A stretch of 64,000 bases of DNA from NCBI RefSeq assembly GCF_900142925.1, contig NZ_FRCN01000005.1, forward strand, positions 210,128 through 274,127, written 5' to 3'. Both the position numbers and the translations under genes were made by a program. The notes beneath the pieces are model-generated. The model made no database searches. It was not told the DNA's origin and saw only the letters and a list, made by a program, of their open reading frames with translations. Numbering within the stretch: position 1 is the first letter of the stretch; every line of letters starts with the position of its first letter. This DNA comes from Chitinophaga sp. CF418. GTDB lineage: Bacteria; Bacteroidota; Bacteroidia; Chitinophagales; Chitinophagaceae. Positions 47,862-56,970 of this stretch are shown here, in pieces.

Positions 47862-48422
47862 ATGAATTCCATTAGTTTGCCACACACACACGTCATGCAA
47901 AAGCAATTGCATTATACCTATCCTTCCAGACAATCTGCCATTGTTATTCCCGAAAACTGGGAAAGATCAGATCCGGGTTTCACTTCCGACGAAGTCATAT
48001 CCGCCTATGAAATCGGCAAGGAAACCGGCAAAAATGTTCAACAGCATTTATCCCAAAAGATGCTATATGAGCAGTTTACAGCCAATGTGGCATTAGCCAC
48101 AAAAATTGCTGAGGAATACAGCACATTTTTCACAGATCTGCGCACTGAACCACACATCAGGCTGCGCATCAATTCCTTTTCTTCCTTCGATCTCGCCTTC
48201 GTGCTGAGTGAAGCATTCTATAATTCCAAATATCTGGAAGCAGCCTACGATGCAGCATATGACTTAGAACAGTCACATGCCAGTGATATGTTCTCCATAT
48301 TCATTTATTTGTTTCCCAAAACGAAAGGCTTCGATATCTCCAAAATGGAAGCTGACGGTTTTAATATTTTCTATGAACCAAAAATTAAAAAACCAACACA
48401 TTCATCTTGCTCTGCACAATGA
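47862..48422 (+). CDS. Hypothetical protein, soluble
   Basis: 186 residues; a Met at codon 12 (47895, MQKQLHYTYPSRQSAIVIPE) is an alternative start that leaves room for a leader after the candidate promoter. Mixed helix-rich protein without signal peptide or membrane segment; the middle (IAEEYSTFFTDLRTEPHIRL, LSEAFYNSKYLEAAYDAAYD) has no recognised motif. It ends SSCSAQ. Function unknown. Confidence 0.6.
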   Translation: MNSISLPHTHVMQKQLHYTYPSRQSAIVIPENWERSDPGFTSDEVISAYEIGKETGKNVQQHLSQKMLYEQFTANVALATKIAEEYSTFFTDLRTEPHIRLRINSFSSFDLAFVLSEAFYNSKYLEAAYDAAYDLEQSHASDMFSIFIYLFPKTKGFDISKMEADGFNIFYEPKIKKPTHSSCSAQ

Positions 48423-48549
48423 GCAAGCCTGTCATCTGGGATGAATTGGTTCTGTCTGCGGCCAGTTAGGATTCAATGTACTTATGTCTACGAGTATGTC
48501 GATACGTGTGGGTTTGCCTATGCATGGCAAAGCTTGTGTGCGGGTTTAA

Positions 48550-49134
48550 TCATCTCTCAATGCTCTGCCTGCGGATGCGGCTCAATGTCTCAGGGGAAAT
48601 GCCAAGGTAGGAAGCAATCATTTGTTGCGGGAAACGCTGAATAAGCTCAGGTTCCGTGTTTACCAGCTCTTCATAACGTTCTCTGGCAGTATAAGCAATG
48701 CTGCTGTGCAAACGGCGTTGTGTGGCTATATGGTAACGCTGGTCAATGATCCGTACCATTGTCACAACAGCAGGTACAGTCTCTAATAAACGCTGGAAAT
48801 CTTCATTGGTGATCAGCAAAAGATCCGTGTCTTCCCATGCATCAATATTATAGCGGCTGGCAGTCAGCATAAAAAAACTTTCACGATCTCCGACCCAGGA
48901 TTCCTCCAATCCCAGATTGATGACATATTCCGTTCCCTTAACATCTACACTATACTGCCGCATGGCACCCTTGAGTATAAAGCCATAAAATTTGCAGACG
49001 TCTCCCTCCTGCAATAGATATTGCTTTCGCCTTAGCCGCTTAAATGTAAATGCTTTCAGGACTATCTCGAACTCGGCATCGGTTAAAGTAGTTGAAGCAT
49101 AGGTATCAATATAAGACCTCAAAACCTCACTCAT
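48550..49134 (-). CDS. Crp/Fnr-family transcriptional regulator
   Basis: 194 residues. A cyclic-nucleotide-binding-like beta barrel (RKQYLLQEGDVCKFYGFIL, KGAMRQYSVDVKGTEYVIN) and a C-terminal helix-turn-helix (QQMIASYLGISPETLSRIRR). It lacks Fnr-type cysteine clusters, so the effector is unknown. Such regulators often respond to oxidative or metabolic stress in Bacteroidota. The 290-base gap to its upstream neighbour (49135-49424) shows nothing clear. Confidence 0.9.
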   Translation of the reverse strand: MSEVLRSYIDTYASTTLTDAEFEIVLKAFTFKRLRRKQYLLQEGDVCKFYGFILKGAMRQYSVDVKGTEYVINLGLEESWVGDRESFFMLTASRYNIDAWEDTDLLLITNEDFQRLLETVPAVVTMVRIIDQRYHIATQRRLHSSIAYTARERYEELVNTEPELIQRFPQQMIASYLGISPETLSRIRRQSIER

Positions 49135-49424
49135 CCTTTAAAGGTAGGAATTTTCCAAAAAGCTGCTAAGACCTTGTTGCTGCTACATATAAGCCCATAT
49201 GATTTCCTAACACTGTTCGTAATTTAAAACTATCTGCTGATAAGCATTTCAAAGAGATGACCGTACTATCACGGAAAATAGTATTACGTATTTCTACGCA
49301 GGCAAATTTACTGTAACAAGTAAACTGCCGAAAGCATCCATGTCGGCTGAAACGCCTTATCTACACCTATTTCGCACCGATTAATACTACTGTAAATAAG
49401 TGTTATCCCGCTTACATACACCTC

Positions 49425-51152
49425 CTAATGCGCTATAGGATCTCTATCTGTTAGTGCTTCCATAAAAGCGATCAGCGCTTTCTTTTCCTTTGGTGTGAGC
49501 TGAAGTGGTACTGCGGATAATGTCTGGTTTGGTACAGATAATCCGATGCCATTTCCTCCTCCCTTATTATAAAAGTCAATCACCTGTTCCATATTACGGA
49601 AAGCTCCGTTATGCATGTAGGGCGCCGTCACAGCTGTATTACGCACAGTAGGTGTTTTGAAAGTGCCCTTGTAAAAGCCTATGGGAAAGAATGCCAGGCG
49701 GCCGCTATCCATATCTGGCAAAGGATGAGTAAGATCGTCAACTGCAGGTATACCCAATACTTCAAATTCAGTTCTGTTATAGCGTGGTGGTATCAGTCCA
49801 TTGAACAAGGGAGCAAAGTGACAGGTAGCACACTGCCCTTTCCCCATGAAAATATTTCCTCCCTCCCGCTGCTCATCTGTCAATGCCTGCTTATTGCCCG
49901 CCATGTAATGATCAAAGAGCGAGTTGAAAGGCGCCAGCGTACGCAGATAGGCTGCCAGCGAGGCCTGCACCTGTAATAGAGAAATGCCCCTGTAATTCGG
50001 CATGTTGTGTAACCGGTGCAGAACAGTATCGTCATTGGCGTTCATTTCCTGCGGACTGTGCATCACTGCTTTTACCTGCTCTTCCAGGCTTTGCACCCTC
50101 CCATCCCAGAACTGTGAATACTGGTAAGCGGCATATAAGAGCCCCGGTGTATGCCGGGGTAATACTTCATTACCTGTAAGGCTCCTGTTTCGCATCAGCC
50201 CATCTGTAAAATAACGTTCCGGTTGGTGACAGGTGGCGCAACTGCGGGTCGCATTTCCTGATAAGGCTTTTTCAAAGAATAAGCGTCTGCCAAGCGCGGT
50301 ATCACCTGTTATATCTTTATGTGGGAAAACATCCTTTTTCAGTGCCGTAGCACTAAATAGATCATGGTTACTGTTCAGCAATAAACGCTGTAAAGGAAGG
50401 GCATTATTTACCAGAAAAGAAAGCCGGTCAAATGAGTCAAAATCCGGCTGTGTACTCAGCATGTGGATGCCCTGTTGCAGATAGTATTTTATGCTGTCTT
50501 TTTTATCCAGATCCTGGTAAGGGGTGAGCATGGTGTCAATGGCTTTCATAGCAGCCGCAGCCTCTGCTATACCGCTCTTCAGTAAGGGCGCGTCATATCC
50601 TGTGATGTACAGGGTCATGATCCTTATCAGTTCCTGCTGTATGCTTTCTGTTACCTGAGCACTGGTGGCAGAGAACTGATACAACAAGGCATGCAGATCC
50701 TGCGCTGTCTGTACCAGCACCGTAGCTTGTGCGGCCAGTTCCGGCCTGTGTTGCCAGACCTGCGGATCGTACAACAAAGCTTCTATTTGTTGAAGGCCTA
50801 CCGGCTCTTCATATTCGATATACGGTTCTTCTATTTCATATTTGGCTGGTGCGTTAAAAACATAAGCCTCACTCGCGAAGAAATATTCCAGGAAGAAAGC
50901 AATGGACTTGTAACTGATCCTGCATTCCCGCAGGGCCTGCCTGGCGGCTAATAAAGAAGTGCTGTCACCGGGTTGTAACTGTTCAATATGCCGGCGGAGC
51001 TGTACTGTCTTCTCTGCAAAAATGGGTTGCTGCCGTTTAAAATAGGCTACTACTCCATCTGATAAAGAAACATGGCGTTCCCCCTGCGATGTAAGTATTA
51101 CTGCTATCAACAGCAATACACAAATACCGGGAAACGCCACTCTCCAACGCAT
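49425..51152 (-). CDS. Di-heme cytochrome-c peroxidase with long N-terminal region
   Basis: 575 residues from the ATG at 51152 (MRWRVAFPGICVLLLIA); an ATG at 51197 would overlap the phosphatase gene. The N-terminal hydrophobic helix exports it. An all-helical region of about 250 residues follows, not typical of the classical enzyme, then the peroxidase domain with two heme motifs (RSCATCHQ and GQCATCHF) and TPTVRNTAVTAPYMHNG, and VIDFYNKGG. It reduces H2O2 with electrons from cytochromes in the periplasm. Only 5 bases separate it from the upstream phosphatase gene. Confidence 0.9.
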   Translation of the reverse strand: MRWRVAFPGICVLLLIAVILTSQGERHVSLSDGVVAYFKRQQPIFAEKTVQLRRHIEQLQPGDSTSLLAARQALRECRISYKSIAFFLEYFFASEAYVFNAPAKYEIEEPYIEYEEPVGLQQIEALLYDPQVWQHRPELAAQATVLVQTAQDLHALLYQFSATSAQVTESIQQELIRIMTLYITGYDAPLLKSGIAEAAAAMKAIDTMLTPYQDLDKKDSIKYYLQQGIHMLSTQPDFDSFDRLSFLVNNALPLQRLLLNSNHDLFSATALKKDVFPHKDITGDTALGRRLFFEKALSGNATRSCATCHQPERYFTDGLMRNRSLTGNEVLPRHTPGLLYAAYQYSQFWDGRVQSLEEQVKAVMHSPQEMNANDDTVLHRLHNMPNYRGISLLQVQASLAAYLRTLAPFNSLFDHYMAGNKQALTDEQREGGNIFMGKGQCATCHFAPLFNGLIPPRYNRTEFEVLGIPAVDDLTHPLPDMDSGRLAFFPIGFYKGTFKTPTVRNTAVTAPYMHNGAFRNMEQVIDFYNKGGGNGIGLSVPNQTLSAVPLQLTPKEKKALIAFMEALTDRDPIAH

Positions 51153-51157
51153 ATGTT

Positions 51158-52723
51158 CTATTTTGTAGTAATGATCGTAAATGTATCTTTCAGACAACTT
51201 TCATTATCCTGTACTGTATATTCTCTTTTACCTGCGCGTGCCAGTACCGTGATGCTCTTCGTCTGCTGCCCCTTTTCGCTCCACTTATAATTGCCTATGA
51301 AGGAAGCTGTCAGTGTCACTTTACTTTTAGCTTTCACATGTAATACGGTATGTCTATTGACTTCCTTCATCACCGTAAAATGATCCCTGATCACACCGTC
51401 CGCACAGATCCATTTCAGGTCAAGACGATTGCCCTGGACTTCAAGCAGGGAAGCTCCACCATCTGTCGCGTTTGCATACTGCATGGCATCATGCGGATAA
51501 CCGGGCTGTGTACCTCCCAGCTTGCCTGCTGAGCCACTCAGCACATATACCGTGCCCTGGTTGGAACTGTCTTTTACATAGGGACAGGAGTTTTCACTGC
51601 CGTCATATAGTCCGGAGGACTGGCTCAGATTGTGCTGAGCGGCACTGTAAGTAGCCTCCATACCATAGTGGCCTTTCATGAGACGGGTACGCTCGTAATC
51701 GTGGCTATGACCACACAACACCATGTCTACGCCATAACGTTCAAGTATACGGATGAAATTCTCACGGATATGTACCAGCTCCATTTCGTTATCAGAATTG
51801 TGCGAACCCATCGTATAAGGAGGATGATGCCAGTAAGCTATCACCCACTGCTTGTTCTTATTGGCTTCCAGGTCACGTTTTACCCACTGTACCTGCGGAC
51901 CGGCCGTATCATACAGACGGTATTGCTGGTCTTCCTTTCCGTACGAATCAAGAGATAAAAAATGGATGTTCCCTATATCAAAAGAATAAAATGCCTGTGT
52001 ATTGGAAGGTACCCCACCGGATTCTCCCTGTGTAGGCATTGAAAAGTTCTGGTAATAGGCTGTCTGGTGTGTACGCTGTGCATGCGCGGCTGCGCCGGGG
52101 AAGTCCCTGTCATTGTAGTCATGGTTACCCGGAGCCGGGAACATGGGGTATTGTTTTAAAAGATCGTCTTTATATACATTAAAGAATTTTGCCTGAAACT
52201 CGGCGTCCGTACCACTGTTATAGGCATTATCCCCCAACAGAATCCAGGCGTCCATATAGTTTTCGCCCAGGTACTTCAGAACCGACTGTTTCACATTGCG
52301 CTGGTTTACGGAATTATTGCCGCAATCGCCGAATACACCGATACGGTACATCCCTTCTTTACCCTGTTCCGGCAGCGTGTAAAAGTAATTGGCACTATCT
52401 CCCTGCAATACAGTGGTGAAATCGGCTATTTTATAGTAGTAACGGGTATGTGGCTGCAATCCTTCCAGTCGTACGATATGTTCCGTAGTCAAGGTAGAGT
52501 CATTAACAATACGGTCTGTATTATCCTTTGTCTCCCCATACTGTACCCTGCTCCTGGTGGCAGTATTGGTACGCCAGCGTATACTCATACTATGCGATGA
52601 ACCGACCTGCAGATATGGTCCGCGGATCAGCGATACGGTTGGTTCTTCCTCGGACTGTGCTGCGGCTACCAGGCTGCCTGTCATTAAAAAGCCCGCCAGC
52701 AGGCAGGATCGTATTATACCCAT
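51158..52723 (-). CDS. Purple-acid-phosphatase-like metallophosphoesterase
   Basis: 521 residues. A signal peptide (1-22, ending VAAAQ) precedes an N-terminal fibronectin/PAP-like beta domain (IRGPYLQVGSSHSMSIRWRT, QPHTRYYYKI) and the metallophosphatase core with GDCGNNS, LLGDNAYNSG, GNHDYND, YWHHPPY and GHSHDYER, all metal ligand positions. A C-terminal beta domain of about 90 residues follows. Likely periplasmic phosphatase. First gene of a two-gene unit with a di-heme peroxidase. Confidence 0.92.
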   Translation of the reverse strand: MGIIRSCLLAGFLMTGSLVAAAQSEEEPTVSLIRGPYLQVGSSHSMSIRWRTNTATRSRVQYGETKDNTDRIVNDSTLTTEHIVRLEGLQPHTRYYYKIADFTTVLQGDSANYFYTLPEQGKEGMYRIGVFGDCGNNSVNQRNVKQSVLKYLGENYMDAWILLGDNAYNSGTDAEFQAKFFNVYKDDLLKQYPMFPAPGNHDYNDRDFPGAAAHAQRTHQTAYYQNFSMPTQGESGGVPSNTQAFYSFDIGNIHFLSLDSYGKEDQQYRLYDTAGPQVQWVKRDLEANKNKQWVIAYWHHPPYTMGSHNSDNEMELVHIRENFIRILERYGVDMVLCGHSHDYERTRLMKGHYGMEATYSAAQHNLSQSSGLYDGSENSCPYVKDSSNQGTVYVLSGSAGKLGGTQPGYPHDAMQYANATDGGASLLEVQGNRLDLKWICADGVIRDHFTVMKEVNRHTVLHVKAKSKVTLTASFIGNYKWSEKGQQTKSITVLARAGKREYTVQDNESCLKDTFTIITTK

Positions 52724-52870
52724 CTCCTTATTTTTTCTGCGAGGTACTCAATTTAAAATATTATACTGCTACCGGATGTATGAAATAATTGTTAAATAAA
52801 AATGACTGCATACATGTAGCGCTTGTGGCTCATATACTGCAGTCAGCCTTATTTGATGTAAAGATAAAAA

Positions 52871-53389
52871 CTATAGTTTCAGTTTCAAACCCATTCTTTG
52901 TTTCATGGTCAGCAGCGCCTCGGCATTACCTCTTGCATCATCTACCGGATGATGAGTATGCGCTGACCGGCGGAGGTGTTTAAAGTTTTTAAACATATCC
53001 ATCTCCATTCCCTTGTATATACTTCCCAGGTTCTGAGAGCTGAATCCGAAAGGGTTTTCCCCCAGGAAATGATGGAAATACCAGCAGATGAACATCCAGT
53101 CAAAACCGTTATTGTCGCTGATGAAAATAGGTCTGTCTGTACATACGTCGCTGATCCATTGTTTGAACTCAGCCATTACTTTCTGCGGATCATCGAATGC
53201 AAGCGTTTCCGTCCTGGAAAACCCTGATACAGCCAGTGCTTCGGGGATAAATTTGTTTGATATTGGCTTTAAGGTGCCATAAAACGTCTTATCGAGGGCA
53301 TTGTCCACTTTAATGGCGCCAAATGAGATCATTGAATAATCTCCGGGAATAGGCCCATCGCTTTCCACATCAACCATTATATAGGCCAT
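52871..53389 (-). CDS. DEDDh-type 3'-5' exonuclease
   Basis: 172 residues. Exonuclease motifs: D7-V-E9 at the start (MAYIMVDVESDGP), Asp in DNNGFDW, and the His-Asp pair in HHPVDDARGNAEALL. These are the four acidic residues and the His of the DEDDh family, small stand-alone type. Acts on single-stranded DNA or RNA ends; the exact role is unknown. Confidence 0.9.
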   Translation of the reverse strand: MAYIMVDVESDGPIPGDYSMISFGAIKVDNALDKTFYGTLKPISNKFIPEALAVSGFSRTETLAFDDPQKVMAEFKQWISDVCTDRPIFISDNNGFDWMFICWYFHHFLGENPFGFSSQNLGSIYKGMEMDMFKNFKHLRRSAHTHHPVDDARGNAEALLTMKQRMGLKLKL

Positions 53390-53899
53390 GTCAAATTGTT
53401 TTTTAGATAATAAAATTAAGTTTAAACAGGAGTACTGCCTGTTGTGTGTTCCAGTCCTGCAAGGAGCCTGCTGATACTGTTGTCTTAGCCGGGGTAAGGG
53501 GTATAAGGATCTTTAAGGCGCTTTACGCTGAAATACGTTGTTTATAAACGGGGGCAAAGATATAGATAATATTATTTATATCAAAATCCAGGCTGCAGGA
53601 GATTTCAGGAAGGGCTATTTGTTTTTTCATTTAACTTGCTTACAATCTCGCTCTGAACAGGTACAAGCTTCGTTCCTCCTATGTCTATCTTACGTTCATC
53701 CTAGGTTCAAAGACGTAAGATGAACGTAAGATGGACATAGGAGGAACGAAGTTATAGCGAAGCTTGTACCTGATTATATGCTGGTTTGTCTGGGTTATGC
53801 AGGATCACGAATACCGGGATTAAACTACAGCATATTTACAATTGTTTACCATGTATACCGACACATCCCGGGAACATCTCATCATTGGATCAGGTTGTC
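53390..53899. other. 510-bp intergenic region with a long hairpin
   Basis: Apart from the inverted repeat at 53658-53772 no gene or promoter is clear. It separates dusB from the exonuclease, both on the minus strand. Confidence 0.5.
53658..53772. repeat. 115-bp imperfect palindrome (long hairpin)
   Basis: The outer arms CAGGTACAAGCTTCG and CGAAGCTTGTACCTG are perfect. Inside, 28 bases (53673-53700) pair with 53719-53746 except for one T-G pair, leaving an 18-base loop. The right arm has an 11-base insertion, CGAAGTTATAG, that repeats CGAAG. A short repeat ACGTAAGATG occurs twice at 53713-53733. No T-tract or target duplication is seen. Confidence 0.88.
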
Positions 53900-54937
53900 T
53901 TAAAGCGCGCAATTCTCGTGGTAGTTGATCAATTTGATGGGAGTCTGGTTAAACTCAAAGCCGGCGTACGCCTTTCCTATTTCGTCCAGGACGGTCATAA
54001 TTTCGAGCGGATCGGTGGGAGTTACCAGTCTGCTTCTGAACGCTTTGAAGTCGGGTAACCCCTTCAGATAATTGAAATAATGTTTGCGCATGCTGTAGAT
54101 ACCCGCTACTTCGCCCTTCCACTGTATGGATTTTTCCAGCTGGCGCTTACAAACGCCTATGCGTTCCTCCAGTGTGGGTGCAGGCAGTATCTCCCCTGTC
54201 TGCAGGTAATGTTTTACCTCCCGGAAGATCCACGGGTAACCTATCGCCGCCCGGCCTATCATAATACCATCCACGCCATAGCGGTTCTTGTATTCCAGGG
54301 CTTTCTGCGGACTGTCAACATCTCCGTTACCGAAAATTGGTATATGTATGCGGGGATTATTCTTCACTTTGGCGATCAGCTCCCAGTTGGCCTCGCCTTT
54401 ATACATCTGGGTACGGGTACGCCCGTGGATGGCCAGGGCTTTAATACCGGTATCCTGGAGGCGTTCTGCTACTTCTTCAATGTTTTTGGTATCCTCATCC
54501 CAGCCCAGGCGGGTTTTAACCGTTACGGGCAGCTGGGTGGCCTTTACACAGGCTGCAGTTAACCGGACCATCAGGTCAATATCTTTCAATACGCCTGAAC
54601 CTGCCCCCCTGCTTACAATACCCTTGATAGGACAGCCAAAATTGATATCCAGCAGGTCTGGCTGGGTCATATCCACGATTTTGGCGGCCATAGAAAGCTT
54701 TCCTTCATCTCCTCCGAATATCTGTACCCCGACAGGGCGTTCCTCGTCAAAAATGGCCAGTTTCCGGCGGCATTTGTCCGTGTCCTTCACTAATCCATCA
54801 CTGGAAATGAACTCCGTATACATCAGGTCGGCCCCGTTCTCCCGGCACACTACGCGGAAGGGAGGGTCGCTCACATCTTCCATAGGCGCCAGCAGCAAAG
54901 GGAAGTCAGGCAGCACAATATTGTCAATCTTTACCAA
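53900..54937 (-). CDS. dusB: tRNA-dihydrouridine synthase B
   Basis: 345 residues. TIM-barrel FMN enzyme that reduces uridines of tRNA with NADPH. Motifs: LLAPMEDVSDPPFR (FMN site), LDINFGCPIKGIVSRGAGSG (catalytic Cys in GCP), ALAIHGRTRTQMYKGEANW and PIFGNGDVDSP, then GRAAIGYPWIFREVKHY. The C-terminal helical tRNA-binding part begins near residue 255. A strong terminator (55053-55083) lies in its leader region on the same strand, 115 bases before the ATG. Confidence 0.94.
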   Translation of the reverse strand: MVKIDNIVLPDFPLLLAPMEDVSDPPFRVVCRENGADLMYTEFISSDGLVKDTDKCRRKLAIFDEERPVGVQIFGGDEGKLSMAAKIVDMTQPDLLDINFGCPIKGIVSRGAGSGVLKDIDLMVRLTAACVKATQLPVTVKTRLGWDEDTKNIEEVAERLQDTGIKALAIHGRTRTQMYKGEANWELIAKVKNNPRIHIPIFGNGDVDSPQKALEYKNRYGVDGIMIGRAAIGYPWIFREVKHYLQTGEILPAPTLEERIGVCKRQLEKSIQWKGEVAGIYSMRKHYFNYLKGLPDFKAFRSRLVTPTDPLEIMTVLDEIGKAYAGFEFNQTPIKLINYHENCAL

Positions 54938-55052
54938 GGTTGCGTGTTTTGTAAATCAAAGCGATGTCCCCATTATCTGCCTCCGGACCAGAAATGATCC
55001 TCTCCCGGAGGGGTAAAATAAGTCATCGTCCAAATCGGAACGGCAAAATTAC

Positions 55053-55083
55053 AAAAAAAAGGCGGGGCTCCTGAAGTCCCGCC
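55053..55083 (-). terminator. Strong intrinsic terminator without an assigned gene
   Basis: On the minus strand GGCGGG (from 55083) pairs with CCCGCC (to 55061), followed directly by eight T. The porin gene upstream has its own terminator at 55401-55423, so this one ends some other transcript, or attenuates the dusB leader. Confidence 0.85.
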
Positions 55084-55400
55084 TGAATGTCCTGAAGCTG
55101 TATTTCAACTGGTTGTTTTGGTTGATATGCTCACTGTCTATATAAACCATCATAAAGGCGAACATTTGCATGACTGCTATATCCCCTGTTCAGAGAAATA
55201 CTACTGTAACCTCTCGTGAACTGCAATAGATTTCAAATATATCCCTATGACAATCCAGAGAGGGGTATACTTTGATATGCCCCTGGCGAGCTGAAATATT
55301 ACGGTATTTGTATATTGAATGGATGACCGGACTGCTTGCTTGCGTTTCACCTCAGGTTATAAGTGGGGATTATACGTGGGCAGTACCATTTTAAATAAAA
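55084..55400 (-). ncRNA. Possible small transcript ending at the orphan terminator
   Basis: A minus-strand -7 box, TATATTTG, lies at 55234-55241, so a transcript of about 170 bases could run to the terminator at 55053-55083. A 40-codon frame (ATG at 55171, stop TAA at 55049-55051) runs through the terminator stem and is therefore unlikely to be a normal gene. No -33 box was found. No named RNA family recognised. Confidence 0.35.
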
Positions 55401-55423
55401 GAACCCGGCTTATGGCCGGGTTC
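55401..55423 (-). terminator. Terminator of the porin gene
   Basis: GAACCCGGC (55401-55409), loop TTATG, GCCGGGTTC (55415-55423) form a perfect 9-bp stem; the minus strand continues with TTTTATTT. Confidence 0.92.
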
Positions 55424-55481
55424 CCTATGCTGTTTCATAACTGTCAATTATTGTTTTGCAGGCCACCTGCCTTTGTATCCA

Positions 55482-56792
55482 TCAGTTCAGGAACACCTGG
55501 TACTGCAAAATGAAGCTTCCCTTGCGATCAATTTTGAATGCTTCCCGGGTAGCTGCATCCACCTGATAAATGGGCCTGCTCTGGTAGGCAAAAGTCAATT
55601 TGGAGGTATGTCCTTTCAGCAACCAGTTAATACCGCCATCCCAGAATGCCATATTATCTCTCAGTCTGTCATAATGCGCATACTGTAAACTGGCATAAGG
55701 CATAATTGTGGTCTTTCCTATCAGGTTATTCCTGAATTTATAACCTACCTGTCCATACAGCAGGTTCCCGGTTCCGAAGGAAGGATAACCATTACCGCTG
55801 CCATTCAGGATCTCTGGTCGGGTAGTACCGTTGGCAGGATTCATGGTAGCCTGGTTACGGATATAACCTCTGCCCCAGTTGAAGTTGATATAAGACGCAT
55901 AAGCGCTCAGCGCTGTTCCTGTTTCCGCATTGACAGGCGCATCATAATAGGCGTCTACCGCGAAATGCTGCATATTGGCTTCTACAGTGTCTCCATTTTC
56001 ACCTGCACGCCACATAGCGTCTGGCTGGATCTGAAAACCGGCTCCGATGTTAAACACTCTTTTGGCCCCCAGATAAGTTCCGGTGGTATAAGCAGTAGTA
56101 TTAGCTTCCTGGTCGAGGAACTGCCATTGGAAATAACCATGCCACTGCATCTTAGCAGGCTTTGCGGAAAAAGTGGAATGAGCGCCAACGGCAGGAACAT
56201 ATCCATTTGATTTCTGTACTGCCATAGGACTGCTCATTACTACACGGTAATCCAGTTTGCCCAGCTTACCTTTTGCATAGATACTCAGCTTACGCAGGAA
56301 CTGGTCTGTCACGTCGTTGGTACTCTGTTCAAACAAGGGCGCATCAACACCCAGGATCGTACCGACTGAAGGCGCTGAAAAACGGGTCAGACCGTTCCAG
56401 GCGCTCAGGCCACCACCGAGGGATAAATGCTTTCTTACCACTTCATATTCACCCATGATATCATGAATGAAGAAACCAGCTTTCCTGTCTGAGGAATAGT
56501 TGAAGTTGTTCATCCCGATCTGCGAATAGATAAACACACGGTCGGCAATCTGTCCGAAGGCCTGAAACCGCGCTCTTCTCACGCCAATGTCAGTATAATT
56601 GTCTTTCGCATACCCATTGATCGTAGTACCGGGATTCATGTCGGTATTTCTGAGCCAGATCTGTGATACCAGTGTGAACTTGAAATAGTTACTACCATCT
56701 TCGTTCAGCCAGATCTTACCGTCTTTAAATCCCTGGGAGTATGCACTCATTGTGCTTCCACCTATCAGCAGCACAGCGGCTGCCAGTTTCAT
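55482..56792 (-). CDS. Outer-membrane porin, phosphate-selective-porin-like
   Basis: 436 residues from the ATG at 56792 (MKLAAAVLLIGGSTMSAYS); a Met 6 codons earlier (56810) is possible. A signal peptide precedes a beta-barrel of about 16 strands. The strand pattern (YFKFTLVSQIWLRNTD, ADRVFIYSQIGMNNF, YAKGKLGKLDYRVVMSSPM) and a C-terminal aromatic end (SFILQYQVFLN) resemble the OprO/OprP-type phosphate-selective porins of Bacteroidota. The transported substrate is uncertain. Its promoter region has repeats at 56840-56881. Confidence 0.75.
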   Translation of the reverse strand: MKLAAAVLLIGGSTMSAYSQGFKDGKIWLNEDGSNYFKFTLVSQIWLRNTDMNPGTTINGYAKDNYTDIGVRRARFQAFGQIADRVFIYSQIGMNNFNYSSDRKAGFFIHDIMGEYEVVRKHLSLGGGLSAWNGLTRFSAPSVGTILGVDAPLFEQSTNDVTDQFLRKLSIYAKGKLGKLDYRVVMSSPMAVQKSNGYVPAVGAHSTFSAKPAKMQWHGYFQWQFLDQEANTTAYTTGTYLGAKRVFNIGAGFQIQPDAMWRAGENGDTVEANMQHFAVDAYYDAPVNAETGTALSAYASYINFNWGRGYIRNQATMNPANGTTRPEILNGSGNGYPSFGTGNLLYGQVGYKFRNNLIGKTTIMPYASLQYAHYDRLRDNMAFWDGGINWLLKGHTSKLTFAYQSRPIYQVDAATREAFKIDRKGSFILQYQVFLN

Positions 56793-56839
56793 AAATTTGT
56801 TGATATACATTTTTGGTTTGCTTTTCCCTGTACAGTGCA

Positions 56840-56881
56840 GGTCATATCATGACCCTGTTAATAGTCATGTGTAGTCATATG
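56840..56881. promoter_or_regulatory. Dyad and direct repeats upstream of the porin
   Basis: GGTCAT-ATC-ATGACC (56840-56854) is a perfect dyad, followed by the adjacent direct repeats TAGTCATGTG and TAGTCATATG (56862-56881). They lie 48-90 bases before the porin start, where a regulator would bind. The direct repeats recall Pho-box architecture, but the sequence match is weak. Confidence 0.4.
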
Positions 56882-56970
56882 TAAAGGTTTCCGCTATATC
56901 CTTCTATATCAACTTAGCGGGGCATGCAAACAGGATTGCCTTTTTATAAAAAAGGGAGGCTAAAATACAA

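Noticed and set aside
54288..55016. Long plus-strand frame opposite dusB
   Set aside because: Antisense shadow of dusB; the minus-strand frame has all Dus motifs.
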